Below are positions 16,079 through 23,287 of a DNA stretch of 48,462 nt, piece by piece. The notes under the pieces are model-generated. The model ran no database searches and had not been told where the DNA came from. It saw only the letters and a list, made by a program, of their open reading frames with translations. Source of the DNA: Hyphomicrobiales bacterium (GTDB taxonomy: Bacteria; Pseudomonadota; Alphaproteobacteria; Rhizobiales; CAJQND01); NCBI GenBank assembly GCA_028285595.1, contig JANQOW010000026.1, positions 1 through 48,462 on the forward strand. Reading direction: 5' to 3'. The position numbers and the translations under genes are program-made. The first letter of the stretch is position 1; every line of letters begins with the position of its first letter.

Positions 16079-17745
16079 TAAATGTGTCCCAGTGCCGGGC
16101 GGTCACCCTTGGAAAGTCCATCGATCAGAGGGGCCAAGTGGTTGCGGTAAGGCTCCCAACGGCCGACCGATGAGCGGTACAGGGGACGGCGCACCTGGGC
16201 TGCACTGGCGGTCTTTACGGGCCGGTTGGCAGTGTGGAAGGTAAGGCAAGCCGGATCCCAAGTGAGCCCGCAGAATCTAAGAATGTCCCTTATGGTGTCC
16301 TCCGGCTCGGCCGTGAGACGCTCATAATCGACATTGAGCATCAGATCTGCCGGCAGGACCGTCTGCCAATGATCGGCGAGTTTATTGTAGGCGTTATAGT
16401 ACGCTGCCAGATCTATCAGATCGTAAGTGAACGCATTGCCCTCGGTGAAGAGCTGCGTGTAGCAGGAAAAGCAGGTGTCCAGCGGGTCGCGCCGCATATG
16501 GATGATCTTCGCCCGCGGCAAGGTTTGGGCGACGATGGAGAGCAGCTTGATGTTGGACGGCATCTTGTCGGTGATCCAACGAGCCTGGCTATCGGCTTCA
16601 CGCAAGCCATCCAGATACTGGCGTCGAAGCTCACTGGCTTCGGCCTCCGTTAAGAACCCGCCCCAGTGCGGAAACCGGGCGCCCGTTCTGTCTTCAAAGG
16701 CCTTGGCGCTGCGTTCCAGGTCCTTGCGCTCGCCGCCCGGGCTAACATCGGGGTGACTGGCCAGGATTTGCTCCACCAGCGTGGTGCCGGAACGTGGCAT
16801 GCCCACGATAAAGATAGGCGTCGGGCTGGTATCCTCTGCGCCCGGCACAGGAAGCAGACACTCCACATCCGTGCAGTGCTCGGCAATCTTGGTCATGTGG
16901 CCCACATCCTGGCTCACGTCATAGCGCACCGTGGCGCGCTTCAGGCTGTTGGCGGTCTGGAAATGGGCAAAGGCGGTGTCGGGGTCATCGTTCAAATCCT
17001 GAAACGCCTTGCCCGCTGCAAAGTTCAGGTGGATCCGGTCGTTTGGCTTTTCCGGCTTACGGTTCAACAGGGCCAATATGTTTTTCAGATCCACGTCGCC
17101 GCGGGTGAAATTTTTGACCCCGCTTAGATGAAAGTAGGCCTCGGCGCGATGGCTCTCGCGGCTGAGCAGAGCCCGGTATTCGGCTTCGGCTCCGGCCAGG
17201 TCGCCATTTTCCTTCAAAGCGTGGGCATAGGCCATGCGCGCCGCATCGTTTTGAGGCGTTTGTTCAAGGACCAGCCGCAAAGCGGTCAAGGCCTCGTCGT
17301 GGCGGTCCAGATCGCGCAAGCTTTGCGCCAGATTGAAGCGTGCATCCACGAGACCGGGATCGCTGGCCACCGCTTGGCTCAGCACTTCGCACGCCTCACG
17401 TGGCTTGCCCACCGCTTTGAGCACCACGCCCAGACAGTTCGCCACAGCAGCATTCTTGGGAGCTAACGGAAGCGCTTTGCGCAGAGCCGGTTCGGCCTCG
17501 CGGAACGCGCCGAGAGCGGTCAGGCACATTCCCAGAACCGTCCATCCAAGAGGATGGCCCGGCCAGCGTTTGGCAAAGCGCTCAGCCGCAGCACCGCCTT
17601 CGGCAAACTGTTGCTGGCGCAGAAGTTCAGTCAATTGCGCAATGTCCTTGGGGCCCGGCGCGGTGCCCTGGGCTTCGGATTTGCGCCGTTCGGCCCGGTT
17701 GGCCGGCGCTTGAGGCGGCTGATTATACGCGAATAGAGCGGTCAT
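16078..17745 (-). CDS. TPR-repeat sulfotransferase
   Basis: Protein of 555 residues. Four or five TPRs occupy about 33-265, and a PAPS-dependent sulfotransferase domain runs from about 308 to the end. The 5'-phosphosulfate loop is GMPRSGTT at 315-322, and the 3'-phosphate site is IHMRRDPLDTCFSCY near 420. The family moves sulfate from PAPS to hydroxyl groups on peptides, sugars or small molecules, and the TPRs probably recruit the acceptor. I chose the ATG at 17745, which has AGGGGGGA eight bases upstream; the longer frame to 17859 is unconserved. The stop overlaps the ATP-grasp start by one base. No small precursor peptide gene was seen in the 100 bases upstream. The product has no signal peptide. 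Confidence 0.87.
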   Translation of the reverse strand: MTALFAYNQPPQAPANRAERRKSEAQGTAPGPKDIAQLTELLRQQQFAEGGAAAERFAKRWPGHPLGWTVLGMCLTALGAFREAEPALRKALPLAPKNAAVANCLGVVLKAVGKPREACEVLSQAVASDPGLVDARFNLAQSLRDLDRHDEALTALRLVLEQTPQNDAARMAYAHALKENGDLAGAEAEYRALLSRESHRAEAYFHLSGVKNFTRGDVDLKNILALLNRKPEKPNDRIHLNFAAGKAFQDLNDDPDTAFAHFQTANSLKRATVRYDVSQDVGHMTKIAEHCTDVECLLPVPGAEDTSPTPIFIVGMPRSGTTLVEQILASHPDVSPGGERKDLERSAKAFEDRTGARFPHWGGFLTEAEASELRRQYLDGLREADSQARWITDKMPSNIKLLSIVAQTLPRAKIIHMRRDPLDTCFSCYTQLFTEGNAFTYDLIDLAAYYNAYNKLADHWQTVLPADLMLNVDYERLTAEPEDTIRDILRFCGLTWDPACLTFHTANRPVKTASAAQVRRPLYRSSVGRWEPYRNHLAPLIDGLSKGDRPALGHI

Positions 17746-17845
17746 TTGCTGGTCCCCCCTGGTGTCCGAATCCCTTGCATACTGGCCGAACCAACCATGC
17801 GAGCATTGTGTAGAGCTTACGGGAAAGCGGAGACGGACGGGCTCA

Positions 17846-18745
17846 TCAGGCCCCAACAACCAGGCGTTTGGGAGCCGGTTGTGAGGCGCCTGAGCCTTTC
17901 AGCACAGCCAGCAGGGCGTCAATTTTCATGGAGCCGGCCCCTTTGCGCCAAATCAGGAGGGTTTCAGCTTTATCCTGACCCACCGGCATCTTGTGTGCTC
18001 TGATCTGCTCGCGGCCCGGGAATGCATCCAGCACCAGTTTGGGCACCAGGGCCATACCCATGCCGGCGGCCACACAGCCCAGAATGGCGTGATAGGAGGC
18101 CAAGTCCATGGTACGCATGGGCATCGATCCGCGTGACTCCCACCACATTTCGAGCCTCCGATGATAGGAACACCCATGGCCAAACGCGATCAAGGTGGAG
18201 GGTATGGGGCTGTTTGCGTCAACGGGCGGATGATCGATTGCCGTAACCAGGACCATCTCCTCTACAAAGACCGGCTCATAATCGAAGGGCTCCGTGGCAA
18301 TCGGCTCGGCCACCAGCGCCGCATCCAACTCGCCGCTGAGCACCTGACGCGCAAGCGGTGAGGACTTGCCGGTGGTCAGTTCAAGGTCCACCTTGGGATA
18401 TCGCCGGTGATACTCTGTCAGCGGGGCCGGCAGGCGCACCGCAGCGGTGCTTTCCATGGAACCCAGCCGGAACGTGCCGCGCGGGCTCTGCTCATGCACC
18501 GCGCTCTTGGCCTCCTCGGCGAGGCTCTCCAGGCGCTGGGCATAATCCAGCAGCACCCGGCCGGCAGGGGACACATGCAGCTTTTTGCCCTCGCGGATAA
18601 AGAGTTCCACGCCCAGGTTCTGCTCCAACTGCTTGATCCGTGTGGTCACGCTGGACTGTACGCGCAGCAGCTTGTCGGCGGCTTTGGTGATGCCACCCTC
18701 TTCCACAACGGTTTTGAAGATCTTCAGATCACTCAGTTCCATCAT
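17846..18745 (-). CDS. LysR-family transcriptional regulator
   Basis: LTTR of 299 residues. The N-terminal winged helix-turn-helix is at about 1-60 (LKIFKTVVEEGGITKAADKL, then VQSSVTTRIKQLEQNLGVEL). An effector-binding domain of periplasmic-binding type follows at about 90-290 (TFRLGSMESTAAVRLPAPL, ELDAALVAEPI, GMGMALVPKLVL). It is transcribed away from the globin gene at 18849. The 103 bases between them hold a perfect AATGAT-TTG-ATCATT palindrome that fits a LysR T-N11-A box. It therefore probably controls itself and the globin. Two ATGs in a row (18745 and 18742) are possible starts. The C-terminus includes a proline- and glycine-rich tail. Confidence 0.9.
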   Translation of the reverse strand: MMELSDLKIFKTVVEEGGITKAADKLLRVQSSVTTRIKQLEQNLGVELFIREGKKLHVSPAGRVLLDYAQRLESLAEEAKSAVHEQSPRGTFRLGSMESTAAVRLPAPLTEYHRRYPKVDLELTTGKSSPLARQVLSGELDAALVAEPIATEPFDYEPVFVEEMVLVTAIDHPPVDANSPIPSTLIAFGHGCSYHRRLEMWWESRGSMPMRTMDLASYHAILGCVAAGMGMALVPKLVLDAFPGREQIRAHKMPVGQDKAETLLIWRKGAGSMKIDALLAVLKGSGASQPAPKRLVVGA

Positions 18746-18756
18746 CTCTCACAGAG

Positions 18757-18771
18757 AATGATTTGATCATT
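18757..18771. promoter_or_regulatory. LysR-type operator and likely globin promoter
   Basis: A perfect inverted repeat AATGAT-TTG-ATCATT lies between the divergent lysR and globin genes and fits a T-N11-A LysR box. On the plus strand TTGATC at 18763-18768 could be a -35, with CATGAT at 18785-18790 as a -10 sixteen bases later. The operator would then overlap the globin -35. The palindrome is certain; regulator and promoter are inferred. Confidence 0.62.
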
Positions 18772-18848
18772 ATTACTCATTTTACATGATGGATGCGCGC
18801 GCGTAAACCCGGCGGCCAACACCTCAACCCACTAGAAAGGTCCCCACA

Positions 18849-19277
18849 ATGACTGACCTGAATCTCGATATTGTCCGATCCACTTGGGCCCAAGTTTTGC
18901 CCATCGCGGACCAAGCCGCCGACTTGTTTTACGGGCGTCTGTTCGAACTCGCTCCTGATGTTGAGCCCTTGTTCGCAAGCACCGATATGAGCGCGCAAAA
19001 GGGCAAGCTCCTGACCGCGCTCAATCTGGCTGTGCAAAACGCCGACAACCCAGACGTGCTGCTGCCTGTCCTTGAAGACATGGGCCGCCGGCACGTGGGC
19101 TATGGTGTGAAGGACGCGCACTACGACGCCGTTGGCGCGGCTCTCATTTGGACGTTGGAGCAGGGCCTCGGCGAAGCCTTCAGCGAGGAGGCGCGGGCCG
19201 CCTGGACCGCAGTTTACGGGCTGGTGTCGACCACAATGCGCCAAGCGGCCGGCGAAACGGTGAGCTCAGCCGCCTAA
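18849..19277 (+). CDS. Single-domain globin (bacterial hemoglobin, Vgb/flavohemoglobin type)
   Basis: Heme protein of 142 residues with a single globin domain and no reductase domain. The key residues line up with Vitreoscilla hemoglobin and flavohemoglobin: Tyr28 at B10 (in LFYGRLFELAPDVEPLF), Gln50 at E7 (in MSAQKGKLL), and the proximal His82 at F8 (in RRHVGYGV). Tyr-B10 with Gln-E7 is the set used by nitric-oxide dioxygenases and oxygen-binding globins. It probably binds O2 or NO in the cytoplasm and may remove NO with a partner reductase. It is divergent from a LysR gene with a shared operator region. AAAGG lies upstream of the ATG. A hairpin follows the stop. Heme binding is nearly certain; NO detoxification is inferred. 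Confidence 0.9.
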   Translation: MTDLNLDIVRSTWAQVLPIADQAADLFYGRLFELAPDVEPLFASTDMSAQKGKLLTALNLAVQNADNPDVLLPVLEDMGRRHVGYGVKDAHYDAVGAALIWTLEQGLGEAFSEEARAAWTAVYGLVSTTMRQAAGETVSSAA

Positions 19278-19301
19278 CCGCATCAGAGCCCGAAGCCTAT
19301 T

Positions 19302-19325
19302 TGCCGCAGGCGCGAGCCTGCGGCA
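19302..19325 (+). terminator. Stem-loop after the globin gene
   Basis: A perfect 10-bp stem, TGCCGCAGGC / GCCTGCGGCA, closes a GCGA tetraloop 25 bases after the globin stop. Only ATTTG follows, so a U-tract is nearly absent. It may be a weak terminator or an mRNA-stabilising hairpin before folM. Confidence 0.55.
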
Positions 19326-19435
19326 TTTGCCGTAAAAGGAACAACCGCCATGTAGGCAAGCGGGGCCAAGTCTTGAAATCCATCAGGCATTGGCCGAGAT
19401 TAGCCCTTTAAGAACACGGCAAATCGGGAGAGCTT

Positions 19436-20182
19436 ATGCGCGCAGCGCTGATCACAGGAGCCGGCAAACGGATCGGCGCGGAGATGGCCAAGCACCTCAT
19501 CGGCGAGGGTTGGTCGGTGGGGATCCACTACAACACGTCTGAAGGTGAAGCCCAAAAGATTGCCGATCTGGCCACCGAGAAGGGCGTTCAAGCCAAGATC
19601 TATGGTTTTGATCTCTCCAAGAAGGGGGCGCCGGAAGCTCTGATCGATGCCTTTGTGGCCGATTTTCCCGACGCTTATCTCTTGATCAACAGCGCCGCGA
19701 TCTTTGAGCGGGACACGATCAAAGACTTCTCCCAGGAGATGTTTTACGACCACATTCACATCAATACCCTGGTGCCCACCGTACTGATCCAGCGCTTTGC
19801 GGAAAAACAGACCAACGACATCTGCGTGATCAACATGCTGGACCAGAAGGTGCAGAACGTGACGCCCGACTACTTCTCTTACACCGTCAGCAAGCTGGCA
19901 CTTCACAACATCACGCGCATGACCGCCATGGCGCTATGGCCTCACTGCCGGGTCAACGGCATCGCGCCCGGTCTCACCTTGCGCAGCGGCGACCAGACGG
20001 AAGAAGAGTTTGAGCGCGCACACCAGCGCACGCCGCTTGGCGTTGGACCCACTGTTGAGGACATTTGCCAGACCGTGTCGCTGGTCGCGAACACCCATTC
20101 CATGACCAACCAGATCATCGTTCTGGACGGGGGGCGGCACATGTTGACCAAGTTCCCGTTCGACGATTTGCCAACTGAGTGA
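19436..20182 (+). CDS. folM: Pteridine-reductase-like SDR (FolM-like)
   Basis: SDR of 248 residues that resembles FolM/pteridine reductases. The N-terminal motif is TGAGKRIG (residues 7-14), the arginine-bearing version typical of dihydropteridine reductases that use NADPH. INSAAIF replaces the usual NNAG, then come NMLDQKV and the catalytic YTVSK. The C-terminus carries VLDGGRHML. FolM reduces dihydromonapterin, and weakly dihydrofolate, to the tetrahydro form. Its stop is 4 bases before folB, a dihydroneopterin aldolase, which strongly supports a pterin role. GGAGAG lies just before the ATG. It could supply tetrahydromonapterin for an aromatic amino-acid hydroxylase, or back up dihydrofolate reductase; which of these cannot be judged here. 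Confidence 0.8.
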   Translation: MRAALITGAGKRIGAEMAKHLIGEGWSVGIHYNTSEGEAQKIADLATEKGVQAKIYGFDLSKKGAPEALIDAFVADFPDAYLLINSAAIFERDTIKDFSQEMFYDHIHINTLVPTVLIQRFAEKQTNDICVINMLDQKVQNVTPDYFSYTVSKLALHNITRMTAMALWPHCRVNGIAPGLTLRSGDQTEEEFERAHQRTPLGVGPTVEDICQTVSLVANTHSMTNQIIVLDGGRHMLTKFPFDDLPTE

Positions 20183-20186
20183 GCCC

Positions 20187-20567
20187 ATGCCGTCCACCAA
20201 ATCCCTTGAGGGCGACTATTGCGTTTTCCTCCGTGATGTAACCCTGCATTTGCCCATCGGTATCCTGGATGAGGAGCGTGGGCAGACCCAGCCGGTGATT
20301 GTGAACGTGGAGATGTATGTGAAAGATCCCGGCGAATTCACCAGCGAGAATATCGCCGACACTGTGTCTTACGCCGACGTGTTCGACGCCTTAAGGGGCC
20401 TGGAGCACCAAGAGCGCCATATTGAGCTGGTTGAAAACCTGGCGGAAACCGTAGCCGCCATGGCGCTGGAGCAGGAACGGGTGTCGCGGGTCATCGTCAC
20501 CATTGAAAAGCCGGAGATCATTGCCGCTGCCAGAAGCGTCGGGGTCACAATCGAGCGTTTCCGTTAG
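20187..20567 (+). CDS. folB: Dihydroneopterin aldolase FolB
   Basis: Cytoplasmic enzyme of 126 residues of the FolB/FolX tunnelling fold, converting 7,8-dihydroneopterin to 6-hydroxymethyl-dihydropterin and glycolaldehyde in folate synthesis. The signatures are LPIGILDEERGQTQPVIVNV near 24-43, a YADV at the dimer interface, ELVENLAE with the pterin-anchoring glutamate near 84, and VTIEKPEI with the catalytic lysine. FolX epimerase has the same fold and cannot be wholly excluded, since E. coli pairs FolX with FolM. It lies 4 bases after folM and 20 bases before a glycosyltransferase, all on one strand. Confidence 0.88.
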   Translation: MPSTKSLEGDYCVFLRDVTLHLPIGILDEERGQTQPVIVNVEMYVKDPGEFTSENIADTVSYADVFDALRGLEHQERHIELVENLAETVAAMALEQERVSRVIVTIEKPEIIAAARSVGVTIERFR

Positions 20568-20587
20568 CGGCGGGCAGGGGGCAAGCG

Positions 20588-21625
20588 ATGCGCATTCTCA
20601 TTCTGGCCTCGGCCGTTGGACGGTTTGGCGATGGGGTTACGGGAGGCGTCTCGCGCTATGCCACCGCCATGATGGAGGCCTTGAAGGCGGCCGATCATTC
20701 GGTGCTGCTGCTTGTGCCTGAAGGCTCTGATATGCCGCCTGGCCTAAAGGCTGAGCAACTTCCAGGCAGCTTTCAGGCGAGTGCGGCGATTGCCGACCGG
20801 GAAGTCCATCCGCTGCCCGCAGGTTCAGTGCTCACCGCCATGCTCGACTGGGCGTACGAGAACAGCCATCAGTTTGACCGCATCATCAACCTCAATCATG
20901 ACTACCTGCCGGTCTTCGCCACGGGGCTGTATGACGGCAAGCTGTTGCACATTCCGAACCTCACCAGTTCCGATGCTGCCACCGATCAGCTGATTGCTCA
21001 GCGCTATAGCGAATATCCGGACCGTTTCGCGGCAATCTCCGCGTTTCAGGCCGGCAAGCTCGGGCTCAGCGGAGCCCCGGTCTTGTGGTTCGGTATGGCC
21101 TCGCAACCGGCCTGGCTTCAGCCGCAGCACGACGCACCCATATTCTGGTCAGGCCGCATTACCCCGGAAAAAGGCCTGGACGCAGCCGCCGCGATTGCTG
21201 CCAAAGCGGGGCGCACCCTGACAGTTGCCGGTCACATCGAAAACCCCGACTATTTCGCCTCGGTCCTGGAGAGATTCGGGGACGTTGTGGATCATCAGGG
21301 CTTCTTGCCGCTTGCAGAACTGCAAACACTCTGTTCTGAGGCGTGCGCCACCCTTCAGACCCAATCCTGGGAAGAGGCTTTGGGCCTAACCACCATTGAA
21401 GCTCTGGCTGCCGGCACGCCCGTAATCGCCTTTGACCGGGGCGCGAACGCAGAGATCATCAAAGACGGCGTCAACGGATTTCTCATCGCGCCGGGGGACC
21501 TTGAGGGCGCGGCAGCGGCGATGGACAGGCTTGGCGAATTGGACCTGCAGGCCATGGCCGAGGACTTCCAGGAGCGCTTTTCCATCGGCGCCTTCCAGAC
21601 ACGCCTGCTAGAGTGGATACGCTGA
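20588..21625 (+). CDS. GT4-type glycosyltransferase
   Basis: Glycosyltransferase of 345 residues with two Rossmann-like domains (GT-B fold). The N-terminus has a glycine-rich start (VGRFGDGVTGGVSRYATAMM). The C-terminal half has SGRITPEKGLDAAAAIAAKA and the retaining-GT E-x7-E motif in EALGLTTIEALAAGTPVIAF. It should transfer a sugar from a nucleotide donor to an unknown acceptor. The gene starts 20 bases after folB with a purine-rich site upstream, and ends 17 bases before the VOC gene, so it sits in the same run. No signal peptide or membrane helix is seen. The link with the pterin genes could be accidental or could reflect glycosylated pterins, which some bacteria make. Confidence 0.85.
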   Translation: MRILILASAVGRFGDGVTGGVSRYATAMMEALKAADHSVLLLVPEGSDMPPGLKAEQLPGSFQASAAIADREVHPLPAGSVLTAMLDWAYENSHQFDRIINLNHDYLPVFATGLYDGKLLHIPNLTSSDAATDQLIAQRYSEYPDRFAAISAFQAGKLGLSGAPVLWFGMASQPAWLQPQHDAPIFWSGRITPEKGLDAAAAIAAKAGRTLTVAGHIENPDYFASVLERFGDVVDHQGFLPLAELQTLCSEACATLQTQSWEEALGLTTIEALAAGTPVIAFDRGANAEIIKDGVNGFLIAPGDLEGAAAAMDRLGELDLQAMAEDFQERFSIGAFQTRLLEWIR

Positions 21626-21642
21626 GCGGAGGATAAGGTGAC

Positions 21643-22005
21643 ATGACAGGAAAGGCCCTTAGGGACCGGTCGATCAATTACATCGAATTCGCGGTTGCCG
21701 AAATTGCACGGTCGAAACGGTTCTACGGCGACGTGTTCGGCTGGACCTTCACGGATTACGGTCCTGACTATTGCGAGTTCAGTGATGGGGAAATGACCGG
21801 GGGATTCGATCAAACCGAGCCAGCACGCAGCGGCGGGCCGCTCGTGGTGCTCTATGGCGAGGATCTGGAGGCTTTGCAACAGGCCATCATCGCCGCAGGT
21901 GGCTCGATCCTAAAGCCGGTCTTCGCCTTCCCCGGCGGGAAGCGCTTCCACTTTCAAGACCTGGACGGGTATGAACTGGCGGTCTGGACTGCCCTTGAGG
22001 CCTGA
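21643..22005 (+). CDS. VOC-family (glyoxalase/bleomycin-resistance fold) protein
   Basis: Small protein of 120 residues, one VOC module of two beta-alpha-beta-beta-beta units: INYIEFAVAEIARSKRFYGD with VFGW, then a central VVLYGEDLEALQQAII, and the last part FHFQDLDGYELAVW. The C-terminal glutamate of the usual metal site is present (YELAVW), but the first histidine position holds Asn or Tyr (INYIEF). Metal-dependent catalysis is thus uncertain. The domain may instead bind a ligand or antibiotic-like compound. GGAGG precedes the ATG. It lies 17 bases after the glycosyltransferase and 17 bases before the racemase-family gene. Confidence 0.82.
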   Translation: MTGKALRDRSINYIEFAVAEIARSKRFYGDVFGWTFTDYGPDYCEFSDGEMTGGFDQTEPARSGGPLVVLYGEDLEALQQAIIAAGGSILKPVFAFPGGKRFHFQDLDGYELAVWTALEA

Positions 22006-22022
22006 GAAAAGGACCCGCCCGC

Positions 22023-22739
22023 ATGACCAATCGCAAGAAGACCTACCACGGTGTCACCTTAGGCATTCTGATGGTGGACAGTACCTTCACACGGTTTGTG
22101 GGCGATATTGGGAATGCGCAAACCTGGCCGTTTCCCGTCCAATACAAAATCGTGCGCGGCGCCTCGCCTGCTGAGATGATCTCGCTGGAAGCGTCCGATG
22201 TGCTCCAGCCGTTCAAGGACGCTGCCGACGAACTGATCGCTGATGGGGTGGACGGCATTACCACAACGTGCGGCTTTCTTGCGCTTTATCAACGCGAGCT
22301 GGCTGATCATTGCCCGGTGCCGGTGTGCACCAGCGCCCTGCTGCAAGTGCCGTTGGTGGAGCGCCTGATTGGGAAGGGGCAGCGGGCCGGTATCTTGACC
22401 TATTCGGCTGAGGCTCTGAACGCGGCCCATCTGGAGGCGGCGGGCGTCGCCGCCGACACGCCCGTTGTGGGCATCCCTCGCGACAGCGAGTTCTTCCGGT
22501 GGATCATCGAGGGAGACGATCAGGTCGAGTATGACGCCATCCGCGCAGATGCCCTTTCTGCGGCGCAAAAGCTGGTGGATGAGAACCCGCACGTTGGTGC
22601 CATCGTGTCGGAGTGCACCAATCTCACCCCCTTTGCGGCCGACATCCGCAAACAAACCGGTCTGCCCGTATTCGACATGGTGTCCATGGTGACCTGGTTC
22701 CAGATGGGGCTCAGACCTGCCGCTTACAGGCAGGAGTAG
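22023..22739 (+). CDS. Aspartate/glutamate racemase-family protein
   Basis: Cytoplasmic protein of 238 residues with the Asp/Glu/hydantoin racemase fold. The two cysteines used for proton transfer are in TTTCGFLALY near residue 83 and in SECTNLTPFA near residue 199, each in the expected half. GILTYSAEAL lies in the second domain. Members include aspartate, glutamate and hydantoin racemases, maleate isomerase and arylmalonate decarboxylase; the substrate here is not clear. Both catalytic cysteines favour racemase or isomerase activity. It follows the VOC gene by 17 bases on the same strand, and the region to the next gene (22740-22835) shows no distinct signal. Confidence 0.85.
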   Translation: MTNRKKTYHGVTLGILMVDSTFTRFVGDIGNAQTWPFPVQYKIVRGASPAEMISLEASDVLQPFKDAADELIADGVDGITTTCGFLALYQRELADHCPVPVCTSALLQVPLVERLIGKGQRAGILTYSAEALNAAHLEAAGVAADTPVVGIPRDSEFFRWIIEGDDQVEYDAIRADALSAAQKLVDENPHVGAIVSECTNLTPFAADIRKQTGLPVFDMVSMVTWFQMGLRPAAYRQE

Positions 22740-22835
22740 ATCAACTCTCCATCCGTTGTGACAAAACTCACACCACCGAAGGGATGAGCTGTGCTCCAAT
22801 GATCGCCGGCACTGGGTGATCGGGAGGACAAAGCT

Positions 22836-23249
22836 GTGATCACCTTCGTTTGCAAAGTGCGCGACCTGCCCGGCTGGAAGAATGTCACCGGCGCGGTACC
22901 GGTTAGCGGCACGCTGTTGCACCTCGAAGATGTTCAGACCTTTTGCGCCGGCGTTGCGCGCGCCCTGGAACACGAGCTGGCTTATGGCATGAGCGTGGAT
23001 GCAGGCGGGCTGGAGAACGGCGGCCAAGCGGCGTTGAGCGTCGCCGGGTGGTGGACGGAGAGCGATGTGCAACTGGGTATCAGCTCGGTTGAAACCGTGC
23101 AGCTTGGCTATGTGCCCAGCACGGAAGCAACGCGCCTGCGCACCGCCGGCCACGGCGAGCTGAAGGCTCAGCTTTTGTCTGTGTGCTGCCCAATGGATGA
23201 TGAAGAAGAGCCGGATATTATTTTTCAGATCTTTGTGCCGGGGGAATAG
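22836..23249 (+). CDS. Hypothetical protein, family not recognised
   Basis: Protein of 137 residues. I do not recognise the family. The start is a GTG at 22836 with GGAGG nine bases upstream, which supports it as a real gene. The sequence is mostly beta-strand-like with regular hydrophobic alternation and an acidic patch (CCPMDDEEEPDI) near the C-terminus. It has four cysteines, with two adjacent in SVCCPMDD. It has no signal peptide or membrane helix. It stands alone on the plus strand, convergent with the sensor-kinase gene at 23288, and could be an independent unit. Codon use looks like its neighbours. Confidence 0.62.
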   Translation: MITFVCKVRDLPGWKNVTGAVPVSGTLLHLEDVQTFCAGVARALEHELAYGMSVDAGGLENGGQAALSVAGWWTESDVQLGISSVETVQLGYVPSTEATRLRTAGHGELKAQLLSVCCPMDDEEEPDIIFQIFVPGE

Positions 23250-23253
23250 GTCT

Positions 23254-23269
23254 TCGCTTTCGCAAGCGA
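23254..23269. terminator. Weak stem-loop between convergent genes
   Basis: TCGCTT-TCGC-AAGCGA forms a 6-bp stem with a 4-base loop, 5 bases after the hypothetical gene and 18 bases before the kinase stop. There is no T-run on either strand, so termination is a guess based on place. Confidence 0.3.
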
Positions 23270-23287
23270 GGGGGCAAAAGGTTGAGC

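Noticed and set aside
17746..17859. Upstream extension of the sulfotransferase frame
   Set aside because: The ATG at 17745 has a strong ribosome site; the extra 38 residues are unlike the family.
22059..23153. Open frame of 364 codons on the minus strand
   Set aside because: It lies opposite the racemase-family gene and the 137-residue gene, has no domain signal and no sensible ribosome site.
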